NCBI RefSeq assembly: GCF_001245615.1
Contig: NZ_CWKH01000001.1
Location: forward strand, 930,001 to 994,000
DNA from: Mycolicibacterium neworleansense
GTDB taxonomy: Bacteria; Actinomycetota; Actinomycetes; Mycobacteriales; Mycobacteriaceae
Direction: 5' to 3'
Length of the DNA stretch: 64,000 bases
Positions within the stretch are counted from its first letter, which is position 1. Each line of letters begins with the position of its first letter. The translations under genes were made by a program, and so were the position numbers. A model generated the notes under the pieces. The model was not told where the DNA came from and searched no databases. It worked only from the letters and a program-made list of their open reading frames with translations. Shown piece after piece: positions 57,119 through 64,000 of the stretch.

Positions 57119-58252
57119 TCAGAGATCCAGCGTCAACCGCTGCCCGGCCTCGGCCCGCGACACGCAGGTGAGTAGATAGCCCGCGTCGCGCTCGGGATCG
57201 GTCAACAGCGTATCCCGGTGCTGCACAGCTCCTTCGGCTCCGGGCACGGTCCGTATCCGGCAGGTGCCGCAGAAACCCTGCTGGCATGAGTACGGCGCGC
57301 TGACCCCGGCCCGGCCCAATGCGGCCAGCAGGGTCTCGTCGGCCCCGACGGTGATCTCGGCGCCGGTGGAGGCGATCGTCACCGAGAACTCCGCGCCGTC
57401 GACAACCGGTGGCGCCGCGAACCTTTCGAAATGCAGCTCGACGTCGTCCCGGCCGGTCAGCGCGGTCCGGATTCCGGTCAACATCGGGGCCGGCCCGCAG
57501 GCATACACCGTGGTGCCGTCGGGGCAGGCACCGAGAAGATCGCCGGCACTGGGCAAGCCGTCGACATCATCGGTGCGGATCTCGATGCGATCGCCGAACG
57601 GGGCGAGCTCGTCGAGGAACGGCAGGCTGTCGCGACTGCGTCCGGCGTACACCATCGACCAGTCGACACCCAACCGGGCGGCCAACCCGAGCATCGGCAG
57701 GATCGGGGTGATCCCGATGCCGCCGGCGATGAACCGGAACCGCTGGGTCGGCGACCCGTAACCGGGCACGGTGAGGGCGAAGGCGTTGCGCGGGCCATGG
57801 GTGCTGACCTGGCTACCGACCTGCAGGCTGTCGTGCACCTCTACCGAACCGCCGCCGCCATCGGGGATACGCCGCACCGCGATTCGATAACGGTCGGTGA
57901 CCGCCGGATCGCCGCACAGCGAGTACTGCCGGACCCGTCCGCTGGCCAGGTGAAGGTCGATGTGGGCACCCGGATACCACTGCGGCAGCGTGCCGCCGTC
58001 CGCGGCGGCCAGGGTCAGTGCGATGACGTCCTGATCGTGCGCCACCACCTGCCGGTCGGTCACGGTCAACACGATCGTGCGGTCCAGCTCGGGTGGTGGA
58101 GTGGACCGCCGCACGAGGCGACCCACGGTCCAGATGGAGGCGATGGCCGCGCCGGCGGCGCCGAGCATGGGATCGTGCCGGAAACGGCCCGACATGCTCG
58201 GTGGCAGCCGACGGTAGCGCGACAACAGGCTCGGCATACCGGGGCCCGTCAC
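57119..58252 (-). CDS. Ferredoxin reductase-like oxidoreductase with 2Fe-2S domain
   Basis: A 377-residue protein of the phthalate dioxygenase reductase/VanB type. A short N-terminal hydrophobic region (about 30-48) is followed by the FMN/FAD domain (VRQYSLCGDP), the NAD domain (FIAGGIGITPILPM; VYACGPAPML) and a C-terminal plant-type 2Fe-2S site (CQQGFCGTCRIR and a later TCVS). It passes electrons from NAD(P)H to a partner oxygenase. GTG start overlaps the stop of the diiron-like gene upstream, its likely partner. Confidence 0.88.
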   Translation of the reverse strand: MTGPGMPSLLSRYRRLPPSMSGRFRHDPMLGAAGAAIASIWTVGRLVRRSTPPPELDRTIVLTVTDRQVVAHDQDVIALTLAAADGGTLPQWYPGAHIDLHLASGRVRQYSLCGDPAVTDRYRIAVRRIPDGGGGSVEVHDSLQVGSQVSTHGPRNAFALTVPGYGSPTQRFRFIAGGIGITPILPMLGLAARLGVDWSMVYAGRSRDSLPFLDELAPFGDRIEIRTDDVDGLPSAGDLLGACPDGTTVYACGPAPMLTGIRTALTGRDDVELHFERFAAPPVVDGAEFSVTIASTGAEITVGADETLLAALGRAGVSAPYSCQQGFCGTCRIRTVPGAEGAVQHRDTLLTDPERDAGYLLTCVSRAEAGQRLTLDL

Positions 58253-59148
58253 AGGTGAGCGGCCCGCGCCGCGGGCGAGCTGGCCAGATAGGCGACGGCC
58301 TGGGCCGTCGACCCCATCTCCTCCGGTGAGAAGCCCGGCCGGCAGTAGGCCAGCGTGTTGGAGCCGAACATCCGGGAGAACTTCGGCAGCAGCCCGAGCT
58401 TGGAGTCACGGATCCGCATCCGGTTCATCCGCCACCAGCCGATGTCGAGGGTCGGGTCGCTCTTGACCATCGCCCAGCACCCGCGCTGGAAGAACAGGTA
58501 GACCGCTGTCGCGGCGATCGACATCGCCCGGACCCGGCTGAAATAGCTGTCCTGGAAGTACACCGCCACGTCGTGGGCGACACTGCGGTGCTCGACCTCC
58601 TCGGCGCCGTGCCAGCGGAACAGGTCGGTCATCGTCGGGTCGGCGTCATGGTCCTCCCACGTGCAGTTCAGCACGAAGTCGCCGAGCACCGCGGTGTAGT
58701 GCTCGATGGCCGCGATGAGCCACAGCCGGTCGCACAGATTGGCCAGCCGGCGGCGCGGGTCGGGGGAGTCCGACGGCGCCAGCGTCTTGGTGAACACGTG
58801 CTCGACGAGGGACAGGACCGGCTGATAGTCGACGCCGTGGTTCGTCAGGAACTCGTCGAGCACCTGATCGTGTGTCTCGGCGTGGGTGGCTTCCTGGCCG
58901 ATGAAGCCGCGCATGTCATCGGCGAGCTTGGGATCGCGCACATACGGCAGGGCTTCGTTGAACGTCGCGACGAACCAGTGCTCGGCAACGGGCAGCACCA
59001 CGTTGAACAGGTTCACCATCGACGAAGCCACGGGGTGGCCGGGGATCCAGTGCAACGGGATGTCGTCGAGATCGAAATGCACTTTGCGGGCCTGGATTTG
59101 TACCGGGCCCGGGTCGATCTCATTGTCGAACCGCAACGGACGCAGCAT
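58249..59148 (-). CDS. Metal-dependent hydrolase-like (PF10118) diiron-type protein
   Basis: A 299-residue helical protein of the family named 'predicted metal-dependent hydrolase' (PF10118). FIGQEATHAETHD, IEHYTAVL and HGAEEVEHRSVAHDV supply Glu and His in ExxH spacing like those of diiron oxygenases, so the annotation 'hydrolase' may be wrong and it may be an oxygenase using the reductase encoded right after it. A hydrophobic segment near residue 215 could touch the membrane. The ATG at 59148 has GGGAGG upstream. Confidence 0.82.
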   Translation of the reverse strand: MLRPLRFDNEIDPGPVQIQARKVHFDLDDIPLHWIPGHPVASSMVNLFNVVLPVAEHWFVATFNEALPYVRDPKLADDMRGFIGQEATHAETHDQVLDEFLTNHGVDYQPVLSLVEHVFTKTLAPSDSPDPRRRLANLCDRLWLIAAIEHYTAVLGDFVLNCTWEDHDADPTMTDLFRWHGAEEVEHRSVAHDVAVYFQDSYFSRVRAMSIAATAVYLFFQRGCWAMVKSDPTLDIGWWRMNRMRIRDSKLGLLPKFSRMFGSNTLAYCRPGFSPEEMGSTAQAVAYLASSPAARAAHL

Positions 59149-59247
59149 CGAGAGCCTCCCTGGGATGAGTGGACTCTCAGCAGTGTACGGATTTAGGTGG
59201 GAACGGTGGTACCGGGTTACCCCATTCGGGTCCGGAACCGACTCCGA

Positions 59248-59658
59248 TCAGGCCGGCGGCGGGGTACCCGCGCCAGGCGCGCCGGCGATCGGGACCACCG
59301 GGGTCGGCGTCACCGTCGTCACGCCGTTGCTACCGACCCGCGGGCCGCCCGGAACGGCCGCATCGGCGCCCTGCTCGGCCGCGGCCTCGCTGCAATCCAG
59401 CATCAGGATCATCTTGCCGCTGGAGTTGACCTTCTGGGAGTCGACCAGGCACTCGGCCTGCGGAAGGGCGCTGCCGAAGGACCCGCCGAACGTGGCCTTG
59501 ATGCCCTGGCTCTTGAGGATCGCCAGCGCCTTCATATAGGGCTCTCCGACGACGTTGACCGAGGCCGCGCTCGGCTGTGAGGTGGCGGTGCCGGCGGCCA
59601 ACACGGCGATCGAACCGGCGGCAAGCAGACCGCCGCCGAGCGCAACAAGCTTCTTCAC
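59248..59658 (-). CDS. Secreted hypothetical protein with PASTA-like region
   Basis: A 136-residue exported protein. Signal peptide 1-27 (KKLVALGGGLLAAGSIAVLAAG), then a short domain VNVVGEPYMKALAILKSQG and KATFGGSFGS like a single PASTA repeat, two Cys (AECLVD and MLDCSE) and a Pro-rich tail. GTG at 59658 has GGAG before it. PASTA-type domains bind peptidoglycan fragments; for this small protein that is inference. Confidence 0.72.
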   Translation of the reverse strand: MKKLVALGGGLLAAGSIAVLAAGTATSQPSAASVNVVGEPYMKALAILKSQGIKATFGGSFGSALPQAECLVDSQKVNSSGKMILMLDCSEAAAEQGADAAVPGGPRVGSNGVTTVTPTPVVPIAGAPGAGTPPPA

Positions 59659-59737
59659 GTGAACTCCGTCAGTCGGGTGCGGTTGCGAACATATCGCAGC
59701 AGTGACGAATGTGAAACCGGAGCAGAGGCCCGGCGCG

Positions 59738-61879
59738 TTACATTCCGGCACGACCGACGTGGGTGGTGATCGCCGCCATCACATCGCACAACGCCGCCGC
59801 CCGGGGGTCGACGAACACCTCTTCGAGCAGCAGCCGCCGACCGTCGGGTCCGGCCAGCGGAATCCGCCAGTTGGGGTACTCGTCGGTGGTTCCCGGCTGA
59901 TTCTGGGTGCGCACCTCGCCGACCGCATCGGCCAGGGACAGCGCCAGCAGTCTCGACGGCGTGCGGCCCAAGTACCGGTACAGCGCCGATACGACCTGAT
60001 CGGTGTCCGGATCGGACCCCAGCAGGCCGACCCGGCGCAACTCCTCCAACCAGGCCGCCTGCGCGGCACGGTCGGAGGCCAACTCCTGCTCTGCGGGCCG
60101 GGTCAGCAGCCCGAGTTGCTCCCGTAACCGGACATGCTCACCGGCCAGGTATCCGGATGTCGGCGGCAGGTCGTGCGTCGTCACCGAGGACAGGCAGTAC
60201 TCCCGCCACCGTTCGGCCGGCAGCGGGCCGCCTGCCTCGTCGGACTCGAACCACAGGATCGAGGTGCCGAACAGCCCCCGTTCGTGCAGATAGTCACGCA
60301 CCCACGGTTCGACCGTGCCCAGATCCTCGCCGACCACCAGCGCGCCGGCGCGGTGCGCCTCCAGCGCGATGATCCCGATCATCGCCTCGTGGTCGTAGCG
60401 CACATAGGTGCCCTCGGTCGGTGCGGCGCCCTTCGGGATCCACCACAGCCGGAACATCCCGATGATGTGGTCGATACGCACCCCGCCGGCATGCCGCAGC
60501 GCCATGTTGACCACTGCCCGGAACGGCTCGTACGCCTGCTCGGCGAGACGATCCGGCCGCCACGGCGGCTGTGACCAGTCCTGCCCGAGCTGGTTGAACT
60601 CGTCCGGCGGCGCACCGGCTGAGACCCCGAGCGCCAGCACGTCCTGCAGCGACCAGGCGTCGGCGCCGTCGGGATCGACCCCGACCGCCAGGTCGCTCAT
60701 GACGCCGAGCGCCATCCCGGCCTGAACGGCCGTGGCCTGCGCCGCGGTGAGCTGGTCGTCGAGCACCCACTGCAGCCAGCGATGGAAGTCGACGGCGTGC
60801 GCGTTTGCCGTGGCGAACGCGGCAACCTCCGGAGCATCCGGATGCCGCAGCGCGTGGGGCCAGTCGTGCCAGTCGGCGCCGTATTGCTCGGCCAGCGCAC
60901 ACCAGATCGCGAAATCCTCCAGGCTGCGCCCCTGCCGGGCGCGGTAGGCGGCGTAGGCCACCTCGCGTCCCGTCGAGCGCTCGACCCGGTACACCTCTTC
61001 CAGCGCGGCGCGTTTGGCCAGCCAGGCCGCATCGCGGTCGATGGTCGCGTGGCGGTCGGCGCGCTTGTTGAGCGCCAGGCGTGACCCACGGAGCCGGCCG
61101 CGGTGACGGACCGCGGCGAACTCCGGGATCGCCTCGACCCGAAGGTAGAGCGGATTGCCGAAGCGCCGGGAGGTGGGCAGATACGGCGAGGGTTCCATCG
61201 GGGCGGTGGGGGCAGCCGCATGCAGCGGGTTGACCAGGACAAAGCCCGCGCCATGCGCGGCCGCCGACCACACGGCGAGATCGGTCAGGTCGGTGAGATC
61301 GCCTGTGCCCCAAGAATTTTGCGAACGGATGCTGTAGAGCTGGACGGCCAGGCCCCAGGCTCGCCGCCGGCCCAGCCGCGACGGCGGTTCCAGGGTGGCC
61401 GGCGAGATCACCACCGGGGTCTCGGTATGAGACCCGTCGACCCGCAGCCGCAGCCGGTGATAGCCCAGCGGGAGGTCGGCGGGCAGCTCGAACGTGGCCT
61501 CACCGATCAGGCGGTCCCCGAGGTCGTACGGGGGCCGGTTGTTCTCGAGCTGCCGCAGGCCGCTGCGTTCGGTGCCGTCCTCGAGCAGCAGCGTGAGCTC
61601 CACCGGATCGCCGTGCGTGACGTGCACCCAGAAACTCGACGCCACCGTCGCGCGGCCCAGCACGATGGGCGGCAGGCTGCGCTGCCAGTACTGCCGGTCG
61701 TGGGCGGTCAGGGAATCGATGCGATCGGCTTCTGTACCGGCCGCAACGCCGAGGGCTTCCAGCACGGCCACCAGCGTCGATTCCGCGACGCTGGTGCGCC
61801 GGCCGGTCCAGTCGTCGAACTCAGGGGCCACGCCGTAGCGGCGGGCCAGCTCCAGCAGGGCCGATGACGGAGAGGTCAT
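59738..61879 (-). CDS. malQ: 4-alpha-glucanotransferase (amylomaltase)
   Basis: A 713-residue GH77 enzyme. GVRIDHIIGMFRLWW holds the nucleophile Asp, EDLGTVEPWVRD the acid/base Glu, and TTHDLPPTSGYL the transition-state Asp. The N-terminal ~150 residues are the extra domain found in actinobacterial MalQ (like M. tuberculosis, about 724 residues). It transfers alpha-1,4-glucan segments in glycogen and maltodextrin metabolism in the cytoplasm. Start at ATG 61879. Confidence 0.93.
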   Translation of the reverse strand: MTSPSSALLELARRYGVAPEFDDWTGRRTSVAESTLVAVLEALGVAAGTEADRIDSLTAHDRQYWQRSLPPIVLGRATVASSFWVHVTHGDPVELTLLLEDGTERSGLRQLENNRPPYDLGDRLIGEATFELPADLPLGYHRLRLRVDGSHTETPVVISPATLEPPSRLGRRRAWGLAVQLYSIRSQNSWGTGDLTDLTDLAVWSAAAHGAGFVLVNPLHAAAPTAPMEPSPYLPTSRRFGNPLYLRVEAIPEFAAVRHRGRLRGSRLALNKRADRHATIDRDAAWLAKRAALEEVYRVERSTGREVAYAAYRARQGRSLEDFAIWCALAEQYGADWHDWPHALRHPDAPEVAAFATANAHAVDFHRWLQWVLDDQLTAAQATAVQAGMALGVMSDLAVGVDPDGADAWSLQDVLALGVSAGAPPDEFNQLGQDWSQPPWRPDRLAEQAYEPFRAVVNMALRHAGGVRIDHIIGMFRLWWIPKGAAPTEGTYVRYDHEAMIGIIALEAHRAGALVVGEDLGTVEPWVRDYLHERGLFGTSILWFESDEAGGPLPAERWREYCLSSVTTHDLPPTSGYLAGEHVRLREQLGLLTRPAEQELASDRAAQAAWLEELRRVGLLGSDPDTDQVVSALYRYLGRTPSRLLALSLADAVGEVRTQNQPGTTDEYPNWRIPLAGPDGRRLLLEEVFVDPRAAALCDVMAAITTHVGRAGM

Positions 61880-61912
61880 GCGGTCAATCTTGGTGCCACG
61901 GACGCGATCGTG

Positions 61913-63190
61913 TCAGTCGACATCGCGGGCCAGCAGGTCCTGCCAAGTGTCACGGCGCACCACCAGCCGGGCAGTTCCGTTGTGCGCGAATACAACCGGA
62001 ACCCGTCGGGCACCGTTGTACTGATTGGACATGGTGTAGCAGTACGCCCCGGTGACCGGGACCGCGAGCAGATCGCCGACCTTCGGCTCCCGCAGGGCCA
62101 CGGCGTCGACCAGCTGATCGCCGGACTCACAGTGCCTCCCGACGACGCTGACCGTCTCGCCGCCGCCCACCCGGTCGGCGATGGTGGCCTCGAAGCGCTG
62201 CCCAGTCAGTGACACCTCGAGGTTGTCACCCATCCCGCCATCCACCGCCACGTGGGTGATCACCCCGCGCTTGACGGTGGTCACGCGGTACAGCGTGCAG
62301 GCGTTGGTCGCCACCATGCTGCGACCGGGCTCGACGATGATCCGGCTCTCCGATGGCAGCAGCGCGCGGGCCTGGGCCACCATCGCCTCGGCGTAGTCGT
62401 CCAGGCCGGGCGGATGCTCGTCGTAGGTGTAGCGCGCCCCGAGCCCGCCACCGAGGTCGTAGACCTCGAACGTGCCGAGCGCCGCGATCGGTGCCACCGC
62501 CGCGGCCAACTGTTCGACATTGAGCAACTGCGATCCGACGTGGGTGTGCACCCCGTCCAGGCGCAGCCGCGGGCTGGCTTCGATGCGGGCGATCGCGGCC
62601 CGTGCGTCCTCGGGCATCAGGCCGAACTTTGCGCCCGCATGGCCGGTGGCCTGCGAGGCATGGGTGGCGGCCGCGACGCCCGGGATCACCCGGACCAGAC
62701 ACGGTTGGCGGCGCCCGGCGGGCACGATGCGCTCGAGCCGGTCGATGTCGTCGAAATTGTCGACGACCACCAGGCCCACGCCATGCCCGACGGCCAGCGT
62801 GAGCTCCTCGTCGGTCTTGGCGTTGCCATGCAGCACCAGCCGGCCCGGGTCAGCGCCGGCCTTGATCGCCGACAGGATTTCGCCTCCGCCAGCGACATCG
62901 AGGTGTAGTCCCTCCTGCGCCATGACGCGTTGAACGGCGGTGCACGGGAAGGCCTTCGAGGCGAATGCCACATCGCTGCGCGGCCAGCGGCCACGGAACG
63001 CGGAGAGGTAGTCGCGGGCCCGCTGCCGCAGCGCGCCCTCGTCCACCACGATCGCCGGTGTGCCGAACTCCTCGGCGATGGCGTCCAGCCGGCAACCGCC
63101 GACGATCAAGGTGCCATCGGCGTCCTGCTGCGTTCCGGGCGGGAAGAGCCGGACCAGATCCTCGGTGGCGGTGTCGCGGTGGATCGTCAC
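61913..63190 (-). CDS. Diaminopimelate decarboxylase-like PLP enzyme
   Basis: A 425-residue group IV decarboxylase. DVAFASKAFPC carries the PLP Lys, VHTHVGSQL the stacking His, YDLGGGLGARY the phosphate-binding Gly, EPGRSM the Arg, and GRHCESGDQLV the catalytic Cys contributed to the partner subunit, with YCYTMSNQYNG at the end. This fits diaminopimelate decarboxylase (last step of lysine synthesis), but it is clearly divergent from M. tuberculosis LysA (447 residues) as I recall it, so it may be a second copy with another amino-acid substrate. GTG start at 63190. Confidence 0.82.
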   Translation of the reverse strand: MTIHRDTATEDLVRLFPPGTQQDADGTLIVGGCRLDAIAEEFGTPAIVVDEGALRQRARDYLSAFRGRWPRSDVAFASKAFPCTAVQRVMAQEGLHLDVAGGGEILSAIKAGADPGRLVLHGNAKTDEELTLAVGHGVGLVVVDNFDDIDRLERIVPAGRRQPCLVRVIPGVAAATHASQATGHAGAKFGLMPEDARAAIARIEASPRLRLDGVHTHVGSQLLNVEQLAAAVAPIAALGTFEVYDLGGGLGARYTYDEHPPGLDDYAEAMVAQARALLPSESRIIVEPGRSMVATNACTLYRVTTVKRGVITHVAVDGGMGDNLEVSLTGQRFEATIADRVGGGETVSVVGRHCESGDQLVDAVALREPKVGDLLAVPVTGAYCYTMSNQYNGARRVPVVFAHNGTARLVVRRDTWQDLLARDVD

Positions 63191-63236
63191 CGGTTCAGCG
63201 TGCCACTGGCGAGAGGAGTACGAGCCTGGTTACTCT

Positions 63237-63258
63237 GTCTGTAACGATCCTTACAGAC
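63237..63258. promoter_or_regulatory. Operator candidate GTCTGTAA-n6-TTACAGAC
   Basis: Perfect 8-bp arms with a 6-base spacer, ending ten bases before the TetR start and 46 bases from the divergent decarboxylase start. The most likely target is the adjacent TetR protein, which would block its own operon and perhaps the decarboxylase gene. Confidence 0.7.
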
Positions 63259-63268
63259 GGGATTTCGC

Positions 63269-63880
63269 ATGACGACCCCAGCCACGAAACGACAACAACA
63301 GGGCGCGGACTCGCGGGAGCAGATCCTCGATGCCACCGAGCGGCTGATGGCCACCCGCGGCTACGCCGCGACGTCGATCAGCGAGATCCGCAACGCCTGT
63401 GGACTGCCGGCCAGCTCCATCTACTGGCATTTCGGATCCAAGGACGGTGTCCTGGCCGCGGTGATGGCGCGCGGGGCCGAACGCTTCTTCGCGGCGATAC
63501 CGAGCGACGGCAGTATCGACGAACAACTGGGCGTCCTGGCCGAACTGCAGGCACAACACCCCGAGTTCCTGCGGATCCTCTACCTGCTGTCCCTGGAGCG
63601 CAGCGACGATCCGACGGTCACACAGGTGGTGCGCCAGGTGCGCGACACCGCGCTCACCCGGTTCTCCGGTGCCGTCCGGCAGCTGCTGCCCACCGGCCTC
63701 CCTCCACGCCGCGCCGATCGGATGGTCGCCGAACTCACCGCATTCGCCGTCGCGCAATCCGACGGCGTGTTCTTCGCCAACCACCTCGAGCCCGACGACA
63801 CCGACGTGGCGCGCATGTACCGAAGGCTGTGGCAAGCCGTCACCGCCCTGGTCCCGATACTCCTGGAGGAGGAGCAGTGA
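63269..63880 (+). CDS. TetR-family transcriptional regulator
   Basis: A 203-residue regulator. The helix-turn-helix near residues 35-58 (TSISEIRNACGLPASSIYWHFGSK) is a textbook TetR motif. The C-terminal ligand domain has no known signature. A perfect inverted repeat lies just upstream. Its stop overlaps the GTG of the following SDR (GTGA), so regulator and SDR are one operon and the SDR substrate or product is a candidate inducer. Confidence 0.9.
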   Translation: MTTPATKRQQQGADSREQILDATERLMATRGYAATSISEIRNACGLPASSIYWHFGSKDGVLAAVMARGAERFFAAIPSDGSIDEQLGVLAELQAQHPEFLRILYLLSLERSDDPTVTQVVRQVRDTALTRFSGAVRQLLPTGLPPRRADRMVAELTAFAVAQSDGVFFANHLEPDDTDVARMYRRLWQAVTALVPILLEEEQ

Positions 63881-64000
63881 CCGACAAGACCGCGATCATC
63901 ACGGGCGCCAACACCGGGCTGGGATTCGAAACCGCACGGGCACTCCTGGCGTCCGATCCCGCGTGGCATGTGGTGCTGGCCGTACGCGATGCCGCACGTG
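63877..64000 (+). CDS. Short-chain dehydrogenase/reductase, N-terminal fragment
   Basis: The first 41 residues of an SDR cut by the window end. KTAIITGANTGLGFETARAL is the cofactor-binding loop, and VVLAVRD follows. The pattern resembles protochlorophyllide reductase-like or retinol dehydrogenase-like SDRs. GTG start with GGAGGAGGAG upstream, inside the TetR stop. Confidence 0.8.
   Translation, partial: MTDKTAIITGANTGLGFETARALLASDPAWHVVLAVRDAAR

Overview
The window is high-GC actinobacterial DNA that reads as a mycobacterium, most likely a rapid grower (Mycolicibacterium type). The evidence is a complete mce lipid-import operon, a glnX-glnH-pknG signalling operon, an antigen 85-type mycolyltransferase, a DUF222/HNH gene of the REP13E12 type, a mycofactocin-type short-chain dehydrogenase, isocitrate lyase 2, and many small secreted proteins known mainly from mycobacteria. 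GTG and TTG starts and 1-8 base start/stop overlaps are common. I see no prophage, IS element, CRISPR array or rRNA; the only RNA gene found is a tRNA-Pro.

Layout. 1-570: end of an amino-acid permease, tRNA-Pro(GGG) and its terminator. 740-4948: a membrane protein, a TetR/hydrolase pair, and a three-gene run with a MarR regulator. 4987-7023: a small two-gene unit and a secreted LAS-type metallopeptidase. 7370-11591: glnX-glnH-pknG, with an unusually short PknG. 11704-15165: amine oxidase, a tiny disordered protein, a TetR with a clear operator, a proline-rich secreted protein and a second LAS-type peptidase. 15465-26314: mce operon (yrbEA, yrbEB, mceA-F, two Mce-associated proteins, a CAP-domain protein) behind a strong promoter. 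26481-29253: acyltransferase and the HNH gene. 29278-34207: LysR regulator divergent from a four-gene operon (SDR, sulfotransferase, DUF7064/7065-like, SDR). 34233-42744: isocitrate lyase 2, MFS transporter, two divergent SDR genes, a DUF7159-like protein. 41740-44639: a three-gene cassette around a DyP-type peroxidase. 44852-52165: Ag85-like enzyme, then a TetR-controlled module (acyl-CoA ligase and TetR on one side; mycofactocin-type SDR, cytochrome P450 and SRPBCC protein on the other) and a FadD19-like ligase. 52250-59658: small conserved or secreted proteins, SGNH hydrolase, NUDIX hydrolase and a two-gene diiron-like hydrolase/reductase unit. 59738-64000: malQ, a lysA-like decarboxylase, a TetR with a clear operator and the start of another SDR.

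How it fits together. The window is rich in lipid and steroid-like catabolism: Mce import, acyl-CoA ligases, SDRs, P450 and the glyoxylate enzyme ICL2. Each small module has its own TetR, LysR or MarR regulator, and several regulators sit beside perfect inverted repeats. The most unusual items are the short PknG, the DyP cassette with two unrecognised partners, an SDR with a strong Shine-Dalgarno but no canonical start codon, and the palindrome-controlled mycofactocin-SDR/P450 module. Start sites and functions were judged by eye; no database search was possible.
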